Below, piece after piece: positions 33,060 to 44,140 of a stretch of DNA of 64,000 nucleotides (the first letter of the stretch is position 1; every line of letters begins with the position of its first letter). The DNA lies in NCBI GenBank assembly GCA_029582165.1, contig CM055874.1:33975383-34039382 (forward strand). Direction: 5' to 3'. The notes below the pieces were generated by a model. It saw only the letters and a program-made list of their open reading frames with translations. It ran no database searches and was not told where the DNA came from. The position numbers and the translations under genes are program-made. This DNA is from Portulaca oleracea. Lineage: Eukaryota; Streptophyta; Magnoliopsida; Caryophyllales; Portulacaceae.

Positions 33060-36000
33060 CTGTAAATAAAAAAATCAAGCAACATTATCAAAATCAAACT
33101 TGTAGTAAATCAAATCGCTATAGAAATTAACTTGTGTCCACCATTAGGACATACAAAAGAGCTACTCTGGATAATTTTCAGTTTGGATTATAATGGACTG
33201 AGTATCATCCCCAGCTCCTTCGTATGTTGAGGTAGACAATCAATGGTTTTACTCTTGGGTCTAATTCAACCTGCCCCTCAGCAAATAAGGCTGTGTGATA
33301 GAGAACTAGAAACTAAAAAAGAGAATTCAATATCCCCTGCTGGATCCAAAAAAAGATTAGTACCCTTATGCTTAATCAATAATAATTGTATTCAATATTT
33401 TAAGTAATTTGTTTCATAAAGGCTAGCAAAACCCTTATTTATAGGTAAACAACCTGTCTAATACGAAACTTAACAGAAATAGGAAACTAGAATAATATTC
33501 CTAAACAACTTAGGAAACTATGATATTCCTAATATAAATGGGAAACTAAAACATATAAAATATTTAGTTATTATTATTCCTAAACTTCTTCCTAAAATAA
33601 GTATTCAGTCGTCCATCATTTCTTCCCATCTTGGAAAAACTCGCCTCAGGAGAGTTTGATTGTAAATACTCCTCCAATAGCTCAGGTGCAACACAACGAA
33701 GATCATCTTCAGGAGCCCAAGAATTATAAGAAGAAAGACAACCTTTCCAACAAACCAGGTAAGCGTTAAAAGCCACCAGAAGCCGGAGTGACAACCTCAT
33801 CATCAAGAATGGCTTCAACTACATCAACAGGCAAGGGCACCACTGGAGGTAAGGGAGGCACCGAAACAGAAGAAGTAGCAGAACCACCTGTGATACTCGC
33901 ATAAAACGTAGGAGGCTCAAAAGTACCTCAGTAACGTGACAAATCCTCAACATTGAAGATAGGACTAATCTACCATTCAGGAGGTAAATCAAGCAAGTAC
34001 GCAGTGGAGCCAAGATGTTTTAAAATGCAATAAGAACCAGACGCTCTAACAAAGAGCTTTTTAAAAGAGTTTTTAGGAAACCATTCAGGGTGAATCAACA
34101 CATAATCATCTTCTTTAAACTCTATCTTCCCACGATGCACATTAGCAGCAAGTTTATAATTTTCATTACCCTATGCAATTTTATATTGAACATCGGCATG
34201 CACATCATGAATGTGTTTAGCAAACGATTCAACAAATTCAGTCGACCGAGAACCAATAGGCAATGGCACTAAAGCAAAAGGAAGACGATGGGCAACCCCA
34301 TGGACCACTTCAAAAGGACTCCTACCCGTGGACTTATTCACATAGTTGTTATAAGCAAATTTAATAGTGGATAACACCAAATCCCAAGTGCTAGGCATTT
34401 ACCCTACAAGACACCTAAGAAGGTTAGCTAGACTTCGGTTAACAACCTCAGTCTGACCATCAATTTACGGATGAAAAGCAGCAAAAACTTTTAAGTGAGT
34501 ACTACAATTTCCACAAAGTTCTCCAGAAATGACTCACAAACTTGACATCTCTATCAGACACAATAGAAGACAGCAGACCATGGAGACACATAATTTCCCT
34601 AAAGAATAGTCTTGCAACATGTGATGCGTCGGCAGTTTTAGTACAATGGATGAAATGTGTCGTCTTAGAAAACCTATCCACCACAACAAGTATGCAATCA
34701 TGACCTTTAATATTGCGGGGAATCCCTAAGACAAAGTCCATGCTAAGTTCAAGTCACGGAGTGTGTGGAATATGTAGGGAGCGTAGACAAGTACGATATT
34801 GAGACACAACATTGGCCACATCCTTTTGCAAGGAAGGCCAAAGCAAGCAATTATAAACAAGGGAAGTGGTCTTATCTTGTCCGAGATGACCAGCAAAGCC
34901 TCCATCATGCAATTCCCATATCAGGAACTCACATAGAGGTACTAGGGACACACAACTTGGACCCATAGAACAAGTAACCATCGACAATCATATAATCAAC
35001 TCTGGTGGTCGTCATTCTATGTTGAACAAGGCCCACTCGACTAAGGGCATTAACAACAACATTATCAACACCAGAACGGTGTTTAAGCACAAAAGAGTAA
35101 TCTTGAAGAAACTCAACCTATTTAGCATGCTTCTCTCGAAGGTTTTTCTAATCATTAATGAATTTTAGGGCATCATAGTCACTCCACATGGCAAACTCAT
35201 TGGGCAACAAATAATATTGCCAATGTTCCAGGCAACACACTAAAGCAGATACTTTGCTCTCAACTTACCTTTCATCTCTTCCCACAAAGTGATTGGGGGT
35301 TCCTGCAATTGGTTAATCTCTCTCAAACACTTTGCCAATATTTCATAACAGAATCGACAATTTTCATCTTAGTGAAGCGAACAATGTCAGCCATGACATA
35401 AAATTCAAAATAGTTCTCTAAACGATTTATCCAATCAGGGAACACATTAGGGTCATGTCGACCATCAAATTCAGGCACATCAACCTTGACTTTCAAGTTA
35501 CATCATAAGGGTCATCATTGTAATGCCTAGGGGGAGCATAGTCATGCCTAGGGGAAGGGCGCCCAGGGGTTTGGTTTGGTTCCCTCTCTCTCTGGCAATG
35601 TCATCGTGAACCCTCATACTCATCATAATAGTATCCTACATCCTCATAGTCACGCGTAGGGTGAGGTTCGTAAGGGGCAGGTCTGTGTGAGTAAGGACCG
35701 CCACTAGGCTCTCAAATAATAGAGCGATCTAAGTTCAAGGCATCATGCAGCAATTCTCCTGGCGGGGCAGGGTTGGACAAATTATTAACACCTATGCACT
35801 CGGACAAATGAGACTCCAACCGCTGTTCTAACTTAGTGACATAACCATGGACACCACCTAAAGAGGATTCGAAACTTTTCATTGTACTTTCTAGATCTTT
35901 GACATGACCTGTGACAGCACGAGTGCCAGTCTGAACATTATCTATCCTAGAATTAAGTATGTTGAGGATCTAAAAGAGTTTATCATCAAAATATTTCCTA

Positions 36001-39000
36001 ACAATTTCTAGCTTATCATCAAGTATTTTATCAAAGTTCTGATTTTTGAACACTAGACTCAAGTCTTTGTACTCTTTCTTCTAATGCCATTGCTCTCGTG
36101 ATTGGCATACAAGTTTAAAGGTTTTTTTTGTTTTGCCCAAATATGCAACAAAAAACACAAAAGTAAATCAATTAACAACTACTATTAAAGCAGACGAACC
36201 AGCAAAGCAACGAAAACCAACCAGGTAACGATCCTAATTGTCCAGACTTTTTTTTGTTTTTTTGTTTTTGGAAAACAGAAAACAAAAGATTAGGGCTTCA
36301 AGAAAACTCAATTACCAATCGATTAATTATCAATTAACCTAAACTCAAAGCGAGAATTTAAACAAGAAATCACAGTCAGTCAGGCAACAACTCCACAAAG
36401 GCACCAAGTAGCACCAGCAAGAAGTACCCAACAGTAGCAGTCGCATGATGACACAACCCCAGCAACAGCACCAATGAACAATAGCACCGATGAGAGGTCC
36501 GGCAGCCTATGTCTCCGGCGTCAACTGGCGAGCACCGAGACACACACATGATCGAGCAGAAGTGACAGGCCCCAGCACGCAGCAGACAATACGCAGCAAC
36601 CAGCAACAATTTCCGGTAAACTGAGGCTCATTCCACACAACTAATCAAGTGTTTTTGGGCGAAATTGGGTGGGAAGTTCATGGGGGAAGGCAATTTGAAG
36701 TGGGTTGACGATTGAGGATGAATTCGAGGAATTAGAGTTTGGAAAATTGGGAATTTCGCAGATTAGGGTTTGTGAAATCGGGAATTTTAGGGTTTTCTGT
36801 GCAGGTGGTGGCGGGGGTGGTGGCGTGGGGTCGCATGACTGGGGTGGCGGCCGGAAGGTAGTTGACTAGCAATGATCGGTGGTGGTTTCAGGCAGGGGCA
36901 GGCTAGGATTTCTGGCAGTTGAAGTTTGTAATAATTTTATTTAAGAGATTGAATGGCAGCAGAAAAGAAAAAAAATTTGGGTGAAACTTGGAATCAAGAA
37001 CTTGCTCTGATACCAATTTGATAGCGAACTAGAAACTAAAGAAGATAATTCAGCATCCCGTACTGGATTCAAAGAAAAGATTAGCAAAGCCCTTATTTAT
37101 AGGTAAACAGATTAAGAGAAGCAGATTAGGGTTTGCGAAATTGTATTCAAAATTCAATGTAGCATGTTTCATAAAAGCTAGCAAAGCCCTTATTTATAGG
37201 TAAACAACATGCCCAATACAAAATCCAATAGAAATAGAAAACTAGAATAATACTCCTAAACAACTTAGGAAATTATAATATTCCTAATATGAATAGGAAA
37301 CTAAAACATATAAAATATCAAGTTATTATTATTCCTAAGCTTCATCCTAAAGTAAGTCTTCAGTCCTTCATCACTATGTTTGGCCTCTCCATAGGTAGGA
37401 CCATTGGATTAGGGATAGTGATAGTAGGGGTAAGGGTAAGGGTAGGGGTAGCATATGGAAGTAGATGGGCATGTCAAACTAAAGTAGAAAGCAATTTGCA
37501 GAGAAATTGCACATGGATGAAAGTTGTCGTGCAAGAGCCTAAATAATGGATCCAGTCTAAGTAAGAGGGGTCGAAGACTCAGGAAGCTGGGAAAAAAAAA
37601 AAAAGCAAATCCTCACCCCCTAATAAAGAAGATATTCGTAAGTGAATTGTGTGGTATGGGCTGCAAAGGCGAAACGCATATTCATATCACATCTGGCAGC
37701 AAGAAAAATAATGGCATTTCTTAAATGTGCATCAAAAACATGAGTAGGCCAGTATATTCACATTAGGATATTTCAGGAAACTGCTGCTAAACGAGCATCG
37801 ACTAATGCACTATAGTAAAGGACCAATAAAGTATGTCAAATTTACCCCTTTACGAATGGTAGCATACTAATTTTTCAAAAAAGGAATACCCCTGAACAAG
37901 GTTGATGTCCCCAACTTGTGTCGGTGTTTAGCATGATTCTCTAATGCTTCACAGATTACACTTGGATACCTGAAGAACAAATTAGAGCTTCCCCTCGCCG
38001 CCCCCCTCCTTAACTATAGTACATGGCCCACCAATGTTATTCCAATACATAGCTGACAGATTTGGAGTCATCAATCCAAAAAAAGTATTGCACATGTTTA
38101 CATAAAAAGCAAATCTTTGCAGAAAATGAGCCGAAGGGAATTTTACTCACAGTTCCAGGGTGTCGCCGTATTTCATGCCTTGACAAATTAGCGTGGTGTA
38201 ATGCGTGACCTCGATGATCCTGACGAGCTGCAGTTGGTCTGTGCAGTCCATGTGAGGTTCGCTCACCAGCATCTGGCATGTTGAGGTCTATAGCTAGCTG
38301 CTCTTGATCATGTGATGCAAAAGGAGGTGCAGACATTTCATACAGCTCCCAATTATCAGGCAAATAAGTTTGTCTGTCGAGAAAGGACTGTATCAACTGG
38401 TCCAGACTTTCTCGAAAGCCACTATGTAAAAGGCTTGAAACTGTCCTTCTAGAATGGACAAAAATTTTAATGCATTAGCACAGCCAAATAGAAAAGGTGA
38501 CGAAAAATGTTGATATAGTTCCATATTACCTATTCAGAAGTTCTCTTAACTCCATGGTGTACAAATTATCATCATCAGAATAATAAAAGGTGTTATCTCT
38601 TCCAGAAGATGTGGCCCTAGGAGCAGACAACATGCCCATCCAATTCCTTGGAGTCTCTTGGGAAGCATTTTGATCCCAATAGTCTTCTTGTGCATCGTTC
38701 TGTTCTCCACTGTTTTCCAAAATACCATAGGAAGATTCTACATCATCAGCCGGCCAATTTGGTCTGTCTGCTTCTTCCTGATCATCAACCCTCCATTGGT
38801 TTGAGAAAACGCTGCCCTCCCATTCTCTTTCCTCATATTCTATAACACGTCTTTGCCTGCCATCAACAAGCACACTAGATTCTTGGCCATTTACATCTCC
38901 AAAGACATGGCCTTCTCCAAAAGCTCCCTCACTAAGGGTATTAATTTCTTCCCCATCAGTGTCATATTGTTGAGCAGATACCACATGGAGCTCTTCCAGA

Positions 39001-42000
39001 CTGTCAAATTCCGTACCCTCATTAGCTGAAGGTTCTTGGGGATTTGAAACGGAAATCTCATCATTTAGAGAACCATTAGAAAGGGAAGTTGTAGCTGTCT
39101 CTTGACTGCTTGGCTCCCCATTTTCTGGGGCTTGACCCGATCTTGTTTCCACTTGGACTGCCAACTCTGACAAATTAGTCTTGCTGGTAGAGCATCCTAA
39201 CTGTTGATTTCGGATGAGTGATGGGCCAACTTCACAATCTCCATCATGTTCACTCCGTTTGTTGGCACAATCAAGGATATCAGGATTCATGCCGCATTGC
39301 ACTTGGTCCTCTCTCGAATGATCAGGAGGATTGGAGGGGATTTCAGAGAGGTCTCTTGCTTGTGTATGGGCTTCATTGTTTAATCTGGAGAGAAAGCCTT
39401 CCCTACAAGAAATGAAGATTTCAGAACTCAAAGGCCCTACAAGGTAAGTTCCATGTACTTCTTGGAAGTTGAATGTACTTGGCAATTGAATATACTTAGG
39501 GATTGTTTAAAGCATATAAAACTCAGTGGTCAAATATTGCAACCTTTTAGAACCTATCAAAATGGAAGTTTTGACATTAAAAAAGGGACAAAGGGAGTAG
39601 TATCTAACTTTTCTTTATTGCTTTAGTTAGAACTCAATTAATCCATAAGAATCATCATACATACAAAGTAACAGTAGGATTTTCGGAACATTTCCAGAAT
39701 TTTGTAAATTATTATATTTATAATGTAAATTGAATTAGAATAATTTTAAGGACTAAAATCTAATTGCTACTTCGTAATATTTTATATTGTGAGTAAAGTA
39801 TGACAATACAAAGCTGATATAGGCATAAATAAATATAGAAAGTTAGAAACCAAATCTTTGAAATTATTTAAACCTGTAAATACTTATCTGTCTTTCTCTA
39901 ACTAGTTTTTCAATATGTCTTGCTATTTTCTATAACTCAGTTTCTCACATATTCACAATTATGCAAGAGTCTACCAAAAAAAACATGAATGCGAAAAGGA
40001 GAAAAATCATTAAAACTATTTCCTAAAAACCTAAATATGTGAAAAACATTAAGTCGACATCCCAAGATTCTAATAAATAACATTAAGAGTATGAAATGAG
40101 AAGAACGTCAAAAGATTCATCATCATATTTCTCTAAATAAAATAACATCTATTTAACCTTAAGAAAATACATTGATGTTCAAATAATTTTCATGGTTTTC
40201 TCATCTTTTCAAATGGTATTTTCCTATTGTAATGAATTTTTTTTTTTCACTTTATCCCTCAAATGAAATTTATTTATAAAACAAAGGAAATTTCATAACA
40301 TTGTTTTCAATACAAAATGGGCCAGGTTAAATTTAAAAAAGGTAAGGTTAACAAAAACAAGTAGAAGAGGTTCAACTCCATGTTCCTATTTTAGTAGGTA
40401 TTTCATTAAATCCCTAAGGAAAATTGGATTCTTAATAGTCCCTACTTTATTTTTGTATCTGGTGGTCCAAAAAAATAAAAATAGTATTCTAGTTGTACCG
40501 AATCTATGTCCACATTCTTTTTATTTTTTTCATTCTTGCCTCATATTGTTATTAATTTTTTCATTTCTGCCTCCAGAAAGGTTATGAAGTGTAGTAACTA
40601 AAAGAATTTTTAAACTATTCTTTTGAGAATCCGAGTAATTATTATGATTTTCTTAAGGGAATAAAAGTGAAAAAAAATCGAAAAATTTGGGACAAACGTT
40701 GTAAATTCATTAAAAATCGTGGCGAATTGTTGAGCTAAGTTTTGAATCACATGCAAGTCAAAATCTATGATATTTACTATTTAGGGTATACACTCAGTGG
40801 CGTTCCACCAAAATACAATTCTTATTTTTTTGGACCACTAGAATTAAAAAAATAAAGTAAGGATTATTGGCATACAAAAGCAGAAAGTAGGGATTATTAG
40901 AATCCAATGTTCCAATCCCTAATGTACAAATAAAGAACAGTCACTTTAAATTCTTACTTCAAAGGACTTGTCAAACCTTTGACCAAATTTTTCTAATGTT
41001 ATATGAACTTCAAATGGGGGTGCACCTTTTTATATGCAATGCATGAGTGTAATTCAATAGTTTCAAAGTCATTGACCAACCCATGGGATGTTTTTCTATC
41101 ACAATTTCTAGAAAAAAAAAATTAGAATTAAAGGATTACGAACACAGTGATGATGAAAACAGAAAGCTTTTATGACTAACGTCATTCATATTAAGGCCTT
41201 AAGAGTTTATTCTTTTCAACTCATTGTTGTGCTCATCAACAAAATTCAGCACTCACAAGCACTAACATTTCACCATATTTTGCAGTCATTGCTTCACCAT
41301 TTTTCATCACTTCTCAGAATTGATGAGCAGTCATCAACTTTGATTAAAATTCGTTGACAGTAAGTTGCTAATGACAGGTTGAAAAGAATAGGCCAAAGAC
41401 ACCTTTCAAGATTTAAAAACTTTTACATAGCCACAGTTGACTTACAGTTTTGTTTTGTCGTGCAACAAAATGTAGCTAACTTATGAGTTCATTTTACCAT
41501 AGCACATAGCTTTGGCCTACTACATCATCAATCTTTCATGGTGGGCAATTAACTATAATAACTGAGATTGAAGCATTCGATCTTCCTATATAGATGCCAT
41601 GTTGAATTGCAAGAATTTTGTCAGTAATGGGGTAAGAAAAACAATCAAAGCAATTGTGTTTTTAATTTACCATGTAATCATGCCAACAAGAACTTGCACG
41701 CAAATAAACAAAATAAGGGAATGAAGGAAAGGTATTTATGATCCATGAAAGAAGCATTTTTTTGGCAAACAAGAAACACATGAACTGCTGATCAGTTGAT
41801 CAAGTTCGACGAACTTTTGGAAACTTACCAATATGAGCGAAACTTGATAAAAGACTTTAAAATAAGTACCTCAAAACAAATACAGTCTGCCGTTGTCTGA
41901 GTAAACCAAGTTCAGTCTCTGCAGCAGAACTAGGCCTTGCTTTCTCAACTGACCTCATATATTGGAAACACTTGATTCTAAGCAATGACTGCAACAAAGA

Positions 42001-43134
42001 GGAGAGTGTGATCAGGAAGCCATCGATTGATTAGCTTGCTACAGGACATGCCCATGCCGTGCGATCTAAAGTCAGAAAACAGTACAGGAGTATAAAATGT
42101 GCCAACATTAGAAATAGAAATAAAAATAATATCAGGGATCTTTGAAACATACAATTTTGTAACCTATAAGAACCAAATGCATGATTGGCCAGAGTTTAAG
42201 GCTTGTTAGCGTGACAGGAAAACTTACCACAAAAACAAGACTTCAACATTGTTCAATGGAAAGAACACATGACAGCAGAAGAACCTGATAATTTTGAAAT
42301 TTTGACAAAAATGCCAATCACAATTCTCACCTGAATCCTATTGCGGTGTGCGAAATTGCTGACAGGCCGAGTCTCTCCCAAACGTTGAAGTTCTAGCTGC
42401 CTCTCTTGCTCCCTCTTCACCAGTAAATCAAGCAAAGCCTGCCTGCCACACAGTCTCCTAATTCCCCTGTGGCTGGTTTCAGCTTGACCTTCATTACAAC
42501 TTAGAACTTGTCTACCACAGAAATCTTCACTCTGAGAACCATTTTCATCAACTTGTTCTCTGTTCCCACCCATTGAATCTCTTTGTCCACTGCTCATCTG
42601 AACCCATTCTCTCACAATCATAACCCTTTCATGCTCATTCTCACCAAGCAACTGAGCCCTAGAACTTCTACGCCTAAGGGGAACATTTGATCTCGGTGTA
42701 TTTGCCCCACTATTCATCCATTCGCGGAAAATTTGCCTTACCCTCTCCCTCTCACCTTCTCCAAGGTCTTGGGATTGCTCTGAAGTCATACTGTGACGAT
42801 CCTCATTCTCATTCAAAACTCCCAGTTGACTTTCAGAATTACCTACAGACCCATTTTCACTTTCAACCAAATTCTCGTCCAAAGCGCCCCTACACATCTC
42901 TTCTTGACAATTGGACAAATTGTCACTGGTGTCCTGCTGTAGCCTAGATCTGCCTCTCTCATTGGCACGATTCGATGCACACTCATCCTCAAGTTCTCTC
43001 CACATCTGCCGAATTGAGGCGGTGCTTAGCCTTCTCTGATTCTCATGTCCGCCTGATGATGATGACGAGGGTTGAGACTCCCTAAGAATGGTACCTTCAA
43101 TTGCAGGAATATTGTGCAAACCTGCTATCGCCAT
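32151..43134 (-). CDS. RING finger protein (C3HC4, C-terminal), probable E3 ubiquitin ligase
   Basis: Seven coding exons on the minus strand: 43134-42331, 41988-41870, 39402-38530, 38448-38151, 33059-32894, 32717-32618 and 32268-32151. All introns are GT-AG, and the exons sum to 2478 nt, an unbroken frame of 825 residues. The N-terminal exon starts MAIAGLHN and has two related Glu/Arg-rich helical motifs (about residues 128-140 and 166-179, ..ERVR.IFREW..). The middle (about 308-600) is acidic and Ser/Asn-rich, likely disordered. Residues 699-753 form a coiled coil ([19 protein letters not shown]). Residues 773-811 are a C3HC4 RING: C774, C777, C788, H790, C794, C797, C808, C811, ending [14 protein letters not shown] proteins recruit a ubiquitin-charged E2. 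It resembles a plant family of large RING proteins with the finger at the extreme C-terminus, represented in Arabidopsis (for example At5g04460, from memory). Substrate unknown. No inactivating change seen. Confidence 0.93.
33296..33618 (-). repeat. 3' LTR of the intronic chromovirus
   Basis: 323 bp, plus-strand ends TGATAGAGAACTAG and ...CCATCA. Aligns along its length with 37019-37373. A minus-strand purine run (GGGAAGAAATGA) immediately precedes it as polypurine tract (33619-33631). Confidence 0.85.
33620..35250 (-). pseudogene. Chromovirus RNase H tail, integrase and chromodomain remnant
   Basis: Minus-strand order: RNase H end ([15 protein letters not shown], near 35190), integrase zinc region ([11 protein letters not shown], near 34915), catalytic core ([29 protein letters not shown]; 34741-34171), the SPIFNVEDL linker (near 33975-33950), and the chromodomain in 33818-33564 ([17 protein letters not shown]). 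At least five stops or frameshifts. The integrase D...D pair and the chromodomain tryptophans can be seen. The chromodomain-like WKG...W.PE.DL pattern gives the lineage. Confidence 0.85.
35255..36090 (-). pseudogene. Chromovirus gag remnant
   Basis: From ATG 36090 ([13 protein letters not shown]) a broken frame leads through an arginine/tyrosine-rich linker to the capsid core [18 protein letters not shown] and RLENYFEF (near 35490-35400). Frameshifts near 36030 and 35610-35495 and a stop in the core kill it. The text ends at a Trp-Glu-Glu-Met-like end of the capsid domain (near 35280), after which RNase H sequence follows directly. Confidence 0.72.
37004..37015 (-). promoter_or_regulatory. 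Primer-binding site of the intronic chromovirus
   Basis: On the minus strand it reads TGGTATCAGAGC, the exact initiator tRNA-Met-type plant primer site, three bases after the 5' LTR. Confidence 0.88.
37019..37373 (-). repeat. 5' LTR of the intronic chromovirus
   Basis: 355 bp, plus-strand ends TGATAGCGAACTAG and ...TTCATCA. About 30 bp longer than the other LTR because of an indel with a short internal duplication (AAAGCTAGCAAAGCCCTTA-like phrase twice). Contains a TATTTATAGG-like segment. Confidence 0.85.
38151..39402 (-). other. RING gene exons 3 and 4 with 81-bp intron 3
   Basis: Exon 3 (39402-38530, 873 nt) begins after TTGTAG and codes for the acidic, low-complexity centre; it ends [11 protein letters not shown] with a split arginine codon. 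Intron 3 (38529-38449) is short. Exon 4 (38448-38151) begins [22 protein letters not shown], a hydrophobic helix pair that looks conserved and structured, and ends RRHPGT before a GTGAGT donor. The phases fit: AG|A across intron 3 and phase 0 at the end of exon 4. Confidence 0.85.
40418..40913. mobile_element. Fold-back MITE in intron 2 of the RING gene, copy A
   Basis: A 496-bp element with long imperfect inverted ends starting GGAAAATTGGATT at the left and GGAACATTGGATT when the right end is read on the other strand; both include a TGGTCCAAAAAAATAA block. It is flanked by AATCCCTAA on both sides (40409-40417 and 40914-40922), a perfect 9-bp duplication. No coding sequence. Nine bases and long inverted ends suggest Mutator-like mobilisation. 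A second copy lies at 59145. Confidence 0.85.
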
Positions 43135-43834
43135 TTCTCAGGAAAACTTACAATCCTTCTCCACCCAAACAAAAACTAAAGCTTAACCTGACTATACACT
43201 AAATCAAAACTGACCAACAGCGCATGCATAAACAAAAAACCAGCCACGCCATCGTTTGTTTAGTTTACAATGATGAGATCATCAGAATAGGATCTGCACA
43301 ACAACTGCAACTATTCAATTACAGAATCAAAATAGTCACAATCTGGTTTGGCTAATTTTGCAGAAATAAAAATGTCAAACAGCACCAAAATTTTGAATTT
43401 AACAGCAATGAACTAGACAAAGTTCTCAAATTATATACAAAACACTCTCAAGATCTCTCATTCCATCTTTCCCATCATCTTTAACCTAGAAAATAGGTTG
43501 GAACTCAACGCAAATAACACAAACCAACAGATTTAAACTTCAAGATCCCCATCTTGGGACCTCTAAACAAAACCCAGAAAATAAATTCAGCTTTCTGATG
43601 CACCCAAATACCAGAAATCCCAATTTTATGATTGTAAATGAAGAACAAGTCGACATAACTAGATATATAGTTGCAAGCATGACCAGGGAAACACAAACAA
43701 AAATAATAAAATTGAAATGGTTGCGAAAGCGATAACCTGAGATAGAGAATGGGCAACCACAAATACTCTTACAACTCCAGAAAAAAAAATCTGGAATAAT
43801 TCATGGTCGTTGAAACTTCAGAAAAAAAGCGATA

Positions 43835-43961
43835 ACCTGAGTAAAGGGAAGAACTAGACATACTAGAGAGAGAAGACGAAGAAGTGTTCAAATTTAGTGC
43901 ATGTAAATGTGAGGAGAAGCATTTGAAATGGGATTAGAATGATCCAAAAGTAATCTTTATA
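43835..43961 (-). promoter_or_regulatory. Candidate core promoter and 5' UTR start of the RING gene
   Basis: A minus-strand TATAAAG at 43961-43955 is followed at the usual distance by a pyrimidine-rich stretch with CTTCTCTCTCT, typical of plant 5' UTRs. CTCAG|GTTATC at 43837/43836 could be the donor of a 5' UTR intron reaching close to ATG 43134; an almost identical donor phrase occurs near 43738. A short upstream ATG is present in this leader. No expression evidence is available. Confidence 0.4.
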
Positions 43962-44140
43962 CATCAGAATGAGTTTTTTTTCTAGATTATTGACAGTCTT
44001 CCCCCCTCCAATTCTGAATTGTGATTCAATAAGCAATTATAGCCGTTGATTGTTTTTTTTTTTTTTCTTATTGGGTGGGAACGGTGGGAGCTAATCCATT
44101 TTATTCAAGCATAAAAGGAGAGCTTAAATCATAAATAAAT

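Larger units (their letters stand above)
33296..37373 (-). mobile_element. Chromovirus (Ty3/gypsy) in intron 4 of the RING gene, internally deleted
   Basis: A 4.08-kb element in the same orientation as the gene. LTRs at 33296-33618 (3') and 37019-37373 (5') both have TG...CA ends. Flanks CTGTG (33291-33295) and CTATG (37374-37378) are a 5-bp duplication with one mismatch. A primer site (37004-37015) and a purine tract next to the 3' LTR are in place. Coding order on the minus strand is gag, then directly RNase H tail, integrase and chromodomain; protease and nearly all of reverse transcriptase are missing, and the rest has stops, so it is dead. The chromodomain is the mark of chromoviruses and targets integration to chromatin. 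Splicing must remove the whole element from the host transcript. Confidence 0.9.

Noticed and set aside
37289..37724. Two plus-strand frames (85 and 66 codons)
   Set aside because: They overlap the chromovirus LTR and intron 4 of a minus-strand gene, with no domain or splice evidence.
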